Shown here: in pieces, positions 1-7,284 of the stretch
Layout: every line of letters begins with the position of its first letter
Position numbering within the stretch: position 1 is the first letter of the stretch
Assembly (NCBI RefSeq): GCF_001426375.1
Contig: NZ_LMEO01000050.1
Coordinates: forward strand, 402,100-466,099
Direction of reading: 5' to 3'
DNA from: Paenibacillus sp. Root444D2
GTDB taxonomy: Bacteria; Bacillota; Bacilli; Paenibacillales; NBRC-103111
DNA: 64,000 nucleotides
Notes under the pieces: model-generated
Told to the model about the DNA's origin: nothing
The model's database searches: none
What the model saw: the letters and a program-made list of their open reading frames with translations, nothing else
Translations under genes and position numbers: made by a program

Positions 1-762
1 ACCTGTACCGCAGCTGCTGCCCATATTGCCAAATACCATGCTCTGAATGTTAACAGCTGTCCCCTGTTCATCTGGAATCCGATTTATTTTGCGGTAAATC
101 TGGGCTCTTTGATTGTTCCATGACTTGAATACAGCCTCAACGGCTAATCGCAACTGCTCATAGACATGCTGAGGAAAAGCTTGACCTGTTTTTGAAATAA
201 TACACTTTTTGTAATCTTCGATAAGACCCTTCCAACCGTCAGCTGTAACATCCTGATCTTGTTGGACGCCTTCTTTCTCTTTCAAACGGTGCAGCAGCTG
301 CTCGAAATGATAGCCTTCAATGCCAAGCACCACGTTTCCAAACATCTGCATCAAACGACGGTAGCAATCATAAGCGAACTTTTCATTGTTCGTAAGAGCA
401 GCCAACCCTTGAACCGTTACGTCGTTGAGACCGAGATTCAAAATGGTATCCATCATACCCGGCATCGAAGAGACAGAACCGGACCGCACGGAAACAAGAA
501 GTGGATTGTTCGCATCCCCGAACGTTTGTCCCTTCTGTTTCTCTAACTGCTTAAGAGCTGCTGCAATTTGTTCAAGCAGTTCCTCTGAGATCCGATTGCC
601 AACCTTAAAAAAAGCTAAGCAGGCCTCAGTAGTAATGGTGAAACCCGGTGGTACGGGAAGGCCGGCTCTTGTCATCTCAGCGAGATTAGCCCCCTTTCCT
701 CCCAGTAAAGCTTTCATTGAAGCATTTCCCTCCTGAAAGGGTACCACTTGTTTCTGAGTCAT
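1..762 (-). CDS. ppdK: Pyruvate, phosphate dikinase, N-terminal part (cut by window edge)
   Basis: The reading frame is open from the ATG at 762 to base 1, giving 254 codons of the N-terminus; the rest lies outside the window. The start reads MTQKQVVPF, followed by KALLGGKGANLAEM near residues 22-35 and SVRSGSVSSMPGMMDTILNLGLND near 90-115. These are the classic nucleotide-binding (ATP-grasp) signatures of pyruvate phosphate dikinase, including the conserved Arg in SVRSG. The enzyme interconverts pyruvate, ATP and phosphate with phosphoenolpyruvate, AMP and pyrophosphate. A GGAGG site lies about 10 bases upstream, and the start codon shares one base with the stop of the preceding small gene, so translation is probably coupled. 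Linkage to a gapB-type gene suggests a gluconeogenic role (inference). Confidence 0.93.
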   Translation of the reverse strand, partial: MTQKQVVPFQEGNASMKALLGGKGANLAEMTRAGLPVPPGFTITTEACLAFFKVGNRISEELLEQIAAALKQLEKQKGQTFGDANNPLLVSVRSGSVSSMPGMMDTILNLGLNDVTVQGLAALTNNEKFAYDCYRRLMQMFGNVVLGIEGYHFEQLLHRLKEKEGVQQDQDVTADGWKGLIEDYKKCIISKTGQAFPQHVYEQLRLAVEAVFKSWNNQRAQIYRKINRIPDEQGTAVNIQSMVFGNMGSSCGTG

Positions 763-938
763 TATTTGTTAGCCTCCTTATTTTTATCGATACATAGGGT
801 TGAATTGCACAAACTATAGAATTTTTTATATCCGTCCGTAGGTAACGTTGCAATCACTTCATTACATGATTTACAAATGATAACACCCAGATCATACCGA
901 TGAATGGCCGCCAATGTTACATGGTTTGTGTTAGACAT
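762..938 (-). CDS. SR1P-like small peptide (58 aa) between gapB and ppdK
   Basis: A 58-residue frame starts at ATG 938 inside the last codons of the GAPDH gene and ends with a TAA whose last base is the A of the ppdK ATG. A purine-rich GGGGG site precedes it by about eight bases. The core reads GVIICKSCNEVIATLPTDG followed by YKKFYSLC, with Cys at 22, 25, 44 and 49. This closely resembles what I recall of the Bacillus SR1P peptide (GTIVCQ.C...I..FEDEK.T.LYG.C), the small protein encoded by the SR1 RNA that binds glyceraldehyde-3-phosphate dehydrogenase. The four cysteines could bind a metal (inference). It is longer at the N-terminus than SR1P, by about 17 residues. The position between gap and ppdK supports a link to GAPDH. 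The family assignment rests on recalled motifs only. Confidence 0.8.
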   Translation of the reverse strand: MSNTNHVTLAAIHRYDLGVIICKSCNEVIATLPTDGYKKFYSLCNSTLCIDKNKEANK

Positions 939-1966
939 TTCGTTTCCCCCTTTAGTTGTGTGCTTTCAGCACGTGACATATGAGCTACTAAATCAATGAC
1001 TCGGTTTGTGTAACCCCATTCGTTGTCATACCAGGCCAGCAGCTTGATTTGGTTTTCGTGCGTCATAATGCTAAGACCGTCTATGATGGCAGATTTCTCA
1101 TTACCTATATAATCCGCAGAAACAAGCGGCAATTCATTGTAGTCAACAAAGGTTCCTATTTGCCCTGCAATCGCTTTTTTAATGGCGAACTTCACATCAT
1201 CAACGCTAACTTTACGGCCGACCACCACTTGGAGGTCTAACAGTGAAACATCTTGTGTCGGGACGCGGACGGACACGCCTTGAATTTGGGATGCGAGATG
1301 AGGAATCACATCGATAAGTGCTTTACCCACGCCAGTCGAAGTCGGAATAATAGAATTGGTGCATGCCCTCGCACGTCGAAGATCTTTATGCGGGTTATCC
1401 ATATGATTTTGATCATTCGTAAAAGCATGAACCGTTGTCATCCAACCCTGTTTAACAGAAAAAGCTTCATCTAGGATATGTAGCACTGGTGCGATACAGT
1501 TGGTTGTACATGAAGCTGCAGATACCAAGCGATGTTGCTTAGGATCATACTTCTCTTCATTCACACCCATGACAACTGTGAGGTCCATGTTCGTCCCTGG
1601 TGCTGTAATCAAAACCTTCTTGGCTCCAGCAAATAAATGTCGTTCAGCACCATGCCGATGATTGAACTTTCCGGTTGCATCCACAACCAATTGGGCACCA
1701 TAATCCTCCCACGGCAATAAATCCGGCTCTCTTTCACAAATGACGGTAATCAGCTTTCCGTTAATCCTCATTAAGTTATCATTTAACACATCAATTTTCG
1801 CGTCCCATGTGCCATGAACGGAATCATATTTCAACAAATGGGCCAATACTTGAATGGGGCTTGTTGAGTTGATCACGTTGATTTCAAACTCCTGCTGCTT
1901 CTCGGATAATGCTTTTCTCAAAAAAAGTCTTCCGATTCTACCTGTACCACTAATTCCAACTCGCAT
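917..1966 (-). CDS. gapB: Glyceraldehyde-3-phosphate dehydrogenase, GapB-like (349 aa)
   Basis: The Rossmann start MRVGISGTGRIGR, the active-site SAASCTTNCIAPV (catalytic Cys at about residue 153) and the C-terminal WYDNEWGYTNRV identify a phosphorylating GAPDH. At the end of the second strand the acidic residue that selects NAD is replaced (VINST), as in GapB enzymes that prefer NADP and work in gluconeogenesis. An ATG two codons upstream (1972) directly abuts the GGAGG, so the start at 1966, six bases from GGAGG, is chosen. It is the first gene of an operon with the SR1P-like peptide and ppdK. Two CcpN-like sites lie at its promoter. The NADP preference is inferred from one position. Confidence 0.93.
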   Translation of the reverse strand: MRVGISGTGRIGRLFLRKALSEKQQEFEINVINSTSPIQVLAHLLKYDSVHGTWDAKIDVLNDNLMRINGKLITVICEREPDLLPWEDYGAQLVVDATGKFNHRHGAERHLFAGAKKVLITAPGTNMDLTVVMGVNEEKYDPKQHRLVSAASCTTNCIAPVLHILDEAFSVKQGWMTTVHAFTNDQNHMDNPHKDLRRARACTNSIIPTSTGVGKALIDVIPHLASQIQGVSVRVPTQDVSLLDLQVVVGRKVSVDDVKFAIKKAIAGQIGTFVDYNELPLVSADYIGNEKSAIIDGLSIMTHENQIKLLAWYDNEWGYTNRVIDLVAHMSRAESTQLKGETKCLTQTM

Positions 1967-1997
1967 CTCCATCCTCCAATTCGTTAAATCGTTATTT

Positions 1998-2037
1998 AGT
2001 ATGTCATAAATGTATCATAAGGTTATTTAATGTACAA
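1998..2037 (-). promoter_or_regulatory. gapB promoter with two abutting CcpN-like sites
   Basis: On the minus strand a -35-like TTGTAC (2037-2032) is followed after 17 bases by a -10-like TACATT (2014-2009). TATGACATACT (2008-1998) fits the CcpN consensus as I remember it, TRTGHYATAYW, at all 11 positions. The abutting TATGATACATT (2019-2009) fits with one mismatch and overlaps the -10. CcpN is the glycolytic repressor of gapB, pckA and sr1 in Bacillus subtilis, so the site matches the genes it would control. No transcription start is known here. Confidence 0.65.
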
Positions 2038-2094
2038 TATATATTTTTAAGTTCACAAAAATATCATTATTTATCACTATTCTTGGGATTTATT

Positions 2095-2127
2095 TTATAT
2101 ATGACGTCATATATAACGTCATATATA
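2095..2127. repeat. Perfect 22-bp palindrome plus 12-bp direct repeat upstream of gapB
   Basis: The bases 2095-2116 form a perfect 22-bp palindrome centred on TGACGTCA. The 12-mer ACGTCATATATA occurs at 2104-2115 and again at 2116-2127, so the palindrome half is repeated one helical turn further out. It lies about 60 bases upstream of the gapB -35 and looks like a transcription-factor operator. No regulator is identified. A weak GACC/GGTC hairpin with an A-run follows around 2136-2160. Confidence 0.5.
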
Positions 2128-2186
2128 AAACACAAAAAAGACCTCGGCACTTAACGGTCGGCTTCTTTCATAATTTCCTATACAAT

Positions 2187-2221
2187 AAAAAACCGCCTTA
2201 CGATGGTTAGTCGTAAGGCGG
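2187..2221 (-). terminator. Rho-independent terminator after the oxidoreductase gene
   Basis: CCGCCTTACGA (2193-2203) pairs perfectly with TCGTAAGGCGG (2211-2221) around a 7-base loop. On the minus strand it is followed by six Ts, 25 bases after the stop codon at 2244. Confidence 0.9.
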
Positions 2222-2243
2222 TAGTTAATACAGCATCAATTAA

Positions 2244-3146
2244 TCATTCTATGAATTCCTCCATCAAATCCATACTCACACCCACAGCTGCTTTGCTGCC
2301 ATCGGCCGCGGCATAAATTAACTGCGAAGGCATGAAATACGACGCATCCCCGGCGGCATATAAACCCGTAACTGAACTTCTTCCAAACTCATCTGTCCTA
2401 ATTCCACCTAATTCCGTCATCTCGCAGCCCAAACTTTCCCCAAATGAACTTTTTTGCACAAATTTAGGAGTAACGAAGCCACCGGCTCTAAGGATATGAG
2501 TACCATCTGTAAATCGTACCTGCTCAAGCAATCCATTTTGACCGATAAAGGCCGCAATGGGTTGTTCCATGACCTTAACTCCCTTCGAGTGAAGCCATAC
2601 TTTTTGCTGCTCCGACAATGACGCTTGACCGTTCGTGCATAGTACCACATCCTTACTCCAATTCAGAAGAAGTTTCGCCGTATGGAAAGCAGTCGGATAC
2701 CCGGAGACAACAATAAGCGGTTGATCCCGGAGCTCCCAGCCATCACAATAAGGACAATTAAATAAACTTTTCCCATATAACGGATAAAAGCCTTCGATCT
2801 CAGGAAAAACCTCCTTCACACCCGTAGCCAAAATCAGTTTTCGTGCTTGAACGCCAACACCTGTTGAAGTGAACATCTCAAAACCGTATTCGGTTTTGTT
2901 AACAGATGTAACTTCAGTCTGCCAATGATTAACTGACGGATAACGCAGCACTTCTTCATAGGCAATACGTCGGAACTCGGCCGGTGCTATGCCATCTCTC
3001 GTGATAAATCCATGGGATGCGTGTGTTACGGCATTTCTAGGTTGATTATTGTCAATCAAAGCTACGCTTCTCCTTGCTCTTCCTAGTACCAGTGCTGCAT
3101 TCAAACCCGCTGGTCCTCCGCCAATAATGGCACAATCATAAATCAT
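2244..3146 (-). CDS. Thioredoxin-reductase-like FAD/NAD(P) dithiol oxidoreductase (300 aa)
   Basis: The N-terminus MIYDCAIIGGGPAGLNAALVLGRA is a GxGxxG FAD-binding fold. A second nucleotide-binding region lies around residues 145-180 and a C-terminal GLYAAGDAS is the conserved flavin-site Asp motif. The redox motif is CPYCDGWE at about residue 132, not the CATC of housekeeping TrxB. CPYC-DG/HG-E motifs are typical of the TrxR-like dithiol oxidases (GliT/HlmI type) and their many uncharacterised bacterial relatives. Its disulfide substrate is unknown. An ATG three codons upstream touches the GGAG, so the start at 3146, nine bases away, is preferred. It appears monocistronic, with its own terminator. 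Confidence 0.85.
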   Translation of the reverse strand: MIYDCAIIGGGPAGLNAALVLGRARRSVALIDNNQPRNAVTHASHGFITRDGIAPAEFRRIAYEEVLRYPSVNHWQTEVTSVNKTEYGFEMFTSTGVGVQARKLILATGVKEVFPEIEGFYPLYGKSLFNCPYCDGWELRDQPLIVVSGYPTAFHTAKLLLNWSKDVVLCTNGQASLSEQQKVWLHSKGVKVMEQPIAAFIGQNGLLEQVRFTDGTHILRAGGFVTPKFVQKSSFGESLGCEMTELGGIRTDEFGRSSVTGLYAAGDASYFMPSQLIYAAADGSKAAVGVSMDLMEEFIE

Positions 3147-3155
3147 GATGATCAT

Positions 3156-3558
3156 CTCCTATTTAGAATTAGAATTAAGGTTATAACAGACTCTCAATAT
3201 CTATAATTACTTTTAAAAAAACGACTTAGCTAAACTGAAGTTAACTTTGTGAGCTAAATCAACGAAACTCTATTATAGACTTAATATATCTATAATATCC
3301 ATTGAATTAAGATGTGTCAAGAATAGCCATCTTCTTAAGGACTTGATCAAATAGAATCGCCCGGAAAGGATATTGGGATACGAAAAAAGGTAAAAATAGA
3401 GAGACGGGGACTATGCTTGGCCATTTCCCGGGCAATAATTGAAAGTGACAATGCACATATTTATCACTCAATGATTGTGCTTTCTTGTTTAAGAGTAAAA
3501 TATAATGTTTAATGTTTACAGAAACGACTATTTTCTGAATTCGAGGCGAGTGATAGCG
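3156..3558. other. Intergenic region between divergent genes
   Basis: This AT-rich region separates the minus-strand oxidoreductase from the plus-strand membrane protein. The 11-mer ATATCTATAAT occurs twice in the same orientation at 3197-3207 and 3286-3296, within the likely promoter zone of the oxidoreductase. No convincing gene is seen; the minus-strand frame at 3307-3564 has no ribosome site and runs into the next gene. Confidence 0.4.
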
Positions 3559-4167
3559 ATGCAAATGGAAAAACGCAAAGATAAATGGAACGACCTCTTC
3601 GAACTGGCCATGTATGCGACTGCCGCAGTCTGCTTCGTTTATTTTTGGGTGAAAGGTATCCCAGCAAAAATGTTTCAGGCCGTTTTGATTGTTGCTGTGC
3701 TGCTGATTATTCGTTTCGTGGTCAAAATCACAAAGACCACGATGTTTGCAGCATTGCGCTTTTCCGTCTTACTGTTCATTTTTATCACCATGTTTTTGGC
3801 AAACGAATTTGGGTTTTACAAAGTTATCCCTTACTTGGATAAAATTGAACATCTCTTTTCAGGCTTGATCCTTTGCTTCGTCGGTTTAATGATTTATATG
3901 AAAGCAAGTGAAGGCGAGAAAGCGGCCGTACCGAATGCGAAGGTTGCCGTGTGGTTTTGCCTGTTCTTTTCCATCGCCATGGCTGGCGTTTGGGAAATAT
4001 ATGAGTATACGACGGATAGTCTGTTCGGTCTTCATTCGCAAAACGGAAGCTTGGTCGACACGATGACGGATATCATATGTGGAACCATAAGTGCCATAGT
4101 AACCAGTATCTATCTTGCATTCAAGGCGAAGCAAAGAAAAATGCCCCTGATCGACGTTCAATCCTGA
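3559..4167 (+). CDS. YjdF-like (DUF2238) integral membrane protein (202 aa)
   Basis: About six hydrophobic segments fill the protein: roughly residues 15-32, 35-52, 60-80, 95-115, 127-150 and 170-188. The conserved polar motifs YLDKIEHLFSG and WEIYEYTTD, plus DTMTDIICGTISAI, match the YjdF/DUF2238 family of membrane proteins, which has no firm function. The frame is open back to an ATG at 3505 with no ribosome site; GAGG at 3542 favours the ATG at 3559, with 3565 also possible. It is a single gene convergent with the mannosidase operon and shares its terminator. Confidence 0.7.
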   Translation: MQMEKRKDKWNDLFELAMYATAAVCFVYFWVKGIPAKMFQAVLIVAVLLIIRFVVKITKTTMFAALRFSVLLFIFITMFLANEFGFYKVIPYLDKIEHLFSGLILCFVGLMIYMKASEGEKAAVPNAKVAVWFCLFFSIAMAGVWEIYEYTTDSLFGLHSQNGSLVDTMTDIICGTISAIVTSIYLAFKAKQRKMPLIDVQS

Positions 4168-4191
4168 CCCGTGAACGGGGTATGTATTCTA

Positions 4192-4240
4192 ACAAAAATA
4201 GACCAATCTAAAGTCTGATTAACTTAGATTGGTCTATTTG
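4192..4240. terminator. Bidirectional terminator hairpin
   Basis: AATAGACCAATCTAA (4197-4211) pairs with TTAGATTGGTCTATT (4224-4238). T-rich tracts follow on both strands, so it can end the membrane-protein gene on the plus strand and, further out, the mannosidase operon on the minus strand. Confidence 0.8.
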
Positions 4241-4376
4241 GCATTATTCTTTACTGCTATGCTCAATTCGTTAGACGTACCTGCAAATGAGCCAGTTTGT
4301 GCTACTCTCTTGAGTCCCAAATCGCCAAAGTTCTTGTATTCAGTTTTCACTTTGTGAATTCGAAGCATGAATCCTA

Positions 4377-4504
4377 CTTCCATTGGATTAACTCCAATGG
4401 AAGTGGGGATTTGACAGCTTGGAAGCCAATTTCATTGGAACTATTCCAATGAAATTGCGTTTTTTGAAGTCTGAGAGTCGATTCCATTGGAAAATTTCCA
4501 ATGG
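4377..4504. repeat. Three successive hairpins sharing a CATTGGA core
   Basis: Three inverted repeats follow one another: arms 4377-4387/4393-4403, arms 4427-4440/4444-4457, and arms 4484-4493/4495-4504. All contain CATTGGA/TCCAATG in the stem. The middle one is followed by CGTTTTTT on the plus strand, which is terminator-like. They lie just after the stop of the GH38 gene, so they would form the 3' end of the mannosidase transcript or be a small repeated element. Confidence 0.7.
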
Positions 4505-4551
4505 ATGTTTTAATGTTATCCTTGAATACGATTCGAATGTTCCAGCTAATC

Positions 4552-7281
4552 TTATCGCTGAATCCCGATGGTAACAATTTCGCAAGGACCTGTCGGCAAA
4601 GACATTTGGCCTTGGGCATCAGCATCAATACTCGACCCGTGTACTTCCATAATCGTACTCTTATAGAAGGAGTACAGAGGTAGGTTGGAACTTAGCTTGA
4701 GCTCAGTGTTTTGGGAGCTCATGTTGTACCAACGGAGCAGCACATCGCCAGTTCCTTCATTCATTTTCATGGAAGAAAAGGCCAACTTATCGCCTTCCCA
4801 ACAGAATGGTGCATACGTAGGTGAGATGCGCCCAGTGTGAATGCCCGTTTGACATAACGTCCACGGAATTTGGAACTGGTAGGCTTGCTCGTAAGCGCCG
4901 AATTGTTCGCCTTCGCCGCTATACGGAATGATGGTCATTCGGACGGTATGCTCGCCCAGACACTGAGCTTCCGGCGTCGGGAACAAGCCCCAATCGCCAA
5001 GCTCGCCAACCGCGCGAAGCAGCGTCACGGCAATCGTATTGCGTCCGTCCCGCAGAACTTCGTATTCGTTCAATCCGAGGTTAGCAACAACAAGACCAGC
5101 CTCCGCATCACTTACATCAATAAATGCCTGTTGATGCTGCGTATTGCTTGGATTTTCCCACTCAGCAGTCGGCGTGTTGTCACGCTGCGGAATTTCAAAC
5201 ATGGAGTCGACACGGTGAACTTGTGTATTCAGATCCGACGGGAACAACATCCGCAGACGATGATCTTTGGCCTGATTGTTGAAGGTGGCCTCGATCTCTA
5301 CTCCTTTGCCGCCGCGGTTCAGACTGACAATGGTACGGATCTGCATAGGTACCATGCGAGCTGATCGCTGTGCTTTTCTGTGCGGATAGTAGATCAAATC
5401 TCGCTGCTCTTCCTCCAGTAATTCGTCCGCCGACTCGGGAATTTCCCAGTCGTGTACAATCTCAATAGATGCCTGATAAGGCGTATCCTTTAACACACGG
5501 ATATGTGCAGCTAGATCGCGTGTTGTAAGCGGCGTCTCGCCATCCGGTTGTTTGTACATATATTCGTTGCCGATATCCCCGGTATTCTCATATACGCCTA
5601 AATCCCGGTAAGTTCGGCCATTCTTCTTGTCTGTCAACGTGAATGAACCGTTATTCACGATTTCGATCTTCAGCGAGTCATTCTCCAGCACCCGGTCTCC
5701 CGCTAGCAGCGAGGAAGATGAAATCTCATCTTCTCTCTTCACACAAGCGTACGTCTTCAGCCCTAAAGCAGGAACCTTCTCCGCTTCAAAGGTCAGCTTC
5801 ACTCTACGACACATATACGGCTGACGGAACTTGTCGTCCGGCAAATCGTAACCAAATTGCAGTCCGAGATCTTCGATTGTGCAAGGAATAGCGTTCCCTT
5901 GCGCATCCACGAGCGTACGGCCTGAAAGATCCGCCGCCTTCGCAAAACTGCTTGCTTCTTCAAGCGTGTAGCCATCACGGAAGTACAAACGCAAGGCATC
6001 GAGCTCGATACTCACTACGCCGGTACGCTCCCAACCGGAGGTATTGAAAACAACGACCGGCAGGGCGCTTTCGCCCGCTTGCGCAAAGCTCGATGTATCG
6101 ATCGCATCAGCAATCGCACGTTTGCTGTCATCGACGATCGATTCCGCTACATGCCGGCTTTTCTCGAAGCGAGTCACCATTTCGCGGTGTACTTCGTCTA
6201 CAGAGCAGCCGCAAATGCTATCGTGCGGATGATTCTGCATTAATGTTTTCCAAGCATACGTGAACAAATGATGCGGGTATTTCTCCCCAACTTCGAGGAC
6301 GTGCGCGAAAGCAGCCAACGGTTCAGCCACTTTCTCCAGCATCGCTTGCCCCAGCTGATTCATCTGCTTCAAGTAAACACGAGCGGATGCGGTGTTCACG
6401 AGCGTAGACCAACCGTCTGTCCGTTGACTGCGAAGCTCACCTTTTACCGTAGATAGTTCATGCTTCAAGGAACGCTGAACAGCCTGCAAGTAATCGATAA
6501 AATTCGAATGAACAAAGGTCGTATCCGGATACAGATCGCGCGCAGCTTGAATCGCCTCAGGCAAGTCCAACTGAACCGGCTGATGGTCGCACCCATTCAT
6601 AAAGAGCAGCTCGCCAGTCGATGCGTATTTCTCCGCGTCCGCTAGCTTCCGCTCCCAGTACGCTTTCGCTTCTTCCCGGTCTACTGGAATTTCATTGCCG
6701 TTCGAATACCAGTTGGCGAAAAGAATGCCTAGCACTTGGGAACCATCGGGTCCTTCCCAAAGCAGTTCCGAGAATGACGATTCATAATCACCGTCAGACA
6801 CGGTATTGTTAAAGCCAGTCGGCTTCACGCCACGGCCAAATAAAGCATTCGTGATTCCGGACTGCTGCATCAATTGCGGCGTTTGTCCTACCAGTCCGAA
6901 CGTATCGGGAAAATAACCGATCTTCGATACGTCGCCATATTTCTTCGCATCTTGATGCCCAATCTGCATATTTCGTACATTGGCTTCACCGCTGGTCAGA
7001 AATGCATCCTGCAAAATGTACCACGGACCTATTAAAATACGGCCGTCCTGAATAAATTTGGTCAGTCGATCCTTTTGATCCGGTCGAACTTGGAGGTAGT
7101 CCTCCAAAATGATCGTTTGTCCGTCCAAAAAGAAGCTGCGATAATTCGGATCCTGATCCATTTTATCCAGCAGCGTATCTACTAGCTTAACAAGACGAAC
7201 ATGATGCTTCTCATAGGGTAAATACCATTCCCGGTCCCAATGCGTATGGGAAATGATATGAGCGGTTCTCTTGGTACTCAT
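4552..7281 (-). CDS. Glycoside hydrolase family 38 alpha-mannosidase (909 aa)
   Basis: The N-terminus carries HTHWDREW (12-19) with the zinc-binding His and Asp, and GYFPDTFG (122-129) with the likely catalytic nucleophile Asp126. A central HDSICGCSVDEVH is the third zinc-site motif, followed by the long beta-sandwich C-terminus usual for GH38. Such enzymes remove alpha-mannose with retention. There is no signal peptide, so it acts in the cytoplasm on imported oligosaccharides. It is the last gene of the mannoside operon, three bases after the preceding glycosidase. Specificity for linkage cannot be read from sequence; mannosylglycerate hydrolases share the family. Confidence 0.93.
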   Translation of the reverse strand: MSTKRTAHIISHTHWDREWYLPYEKHHVRLVKLVDTLLDKMDQDPNYRSFFLDGQTIILEDYLQVRPDQKDRLTKFIQDGRILIGPWYILQDAFLTSGEANVRNMQIGHQDAKKYGDVSKIGYFPDTFGLVGQTPQLMQQSGITNALFGRGVKPTGFNNTVSDGDYESSFSELLWEGPDGSQVLGILFANWYSNGNEIPVDREEAKAYWERKLADAEKYASTGELLFMNGCDHQPVQLDLPEAIQAARDLYPDTTFVHSNFIDYLQAVQRSLKHELSTVKGELRSQRTDGWSTLVNTASARVYLKQMNQLGQAMLEKVAEPLAAFAHVLEVGEKYPHHLFTYAWKTLMQNHPHDSICGCSVDEVHREMVTRFEKSRHVAESIVDDSKRAIADAIDTSSFAQAGESALPVVVFNTSGWERTGVVSIELDALRLYFRDGYTLEEASSFAKAADLSGRTLVDAQGNAIPCTIEDLGLQFGYDLPDDKFRQPYMCRRVKLTFEAEKVPALGLKTYACVKREDEISSSSLLAGDRVLENDSLKIEIVNNGSFTLTDKKNGRTYRDLGVYENTGDIGNEYMYKQPDGETPLTTRDLAAHIRVLKDTPYQASIEIVHDWEIPESADELLEEEQRDLIYYPHRKAQRSARMVPMQIRTIVSLNRGGKGVEIEATFNNQAKDHRLRMLFPSDLNTQVHRVDSMFEIPQRDNTPTAEWENPSNTQHQQAFIDVSDAEAGLVVANLGLNEYEVLRDGRNTIAVTLLRAVGELGDWGLFPTPEAQCLGEHTVRMTIIPYSGEGEQFGAYEQAYQFQIPWTLCQTGIHTGRISPTYAPFCWEGDKLAFSSMKMNEGTGDVLLRWYNMSSQNTELKLSSNLPLYSFYKSTIMEVHGSSIDADAQGQMSLPTGPCEIVTIGIQR

Positions 7282-7284
7282 CGT

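Noticed and set aside
2129..2165. Second terminator between gapB and the oxidoreductase gene
   Set aside because: Only a 4-bp GACC/GGTC stem with a 12-base loop; the strong hairpin at 2193-2221 already explains termination.
3307..3564. 85-codon minus-strand frame upstream of the YjdF-like gene
   Set aside because: No ribosome site, no recognisable motif, and it runs into the opposite-strand gene.
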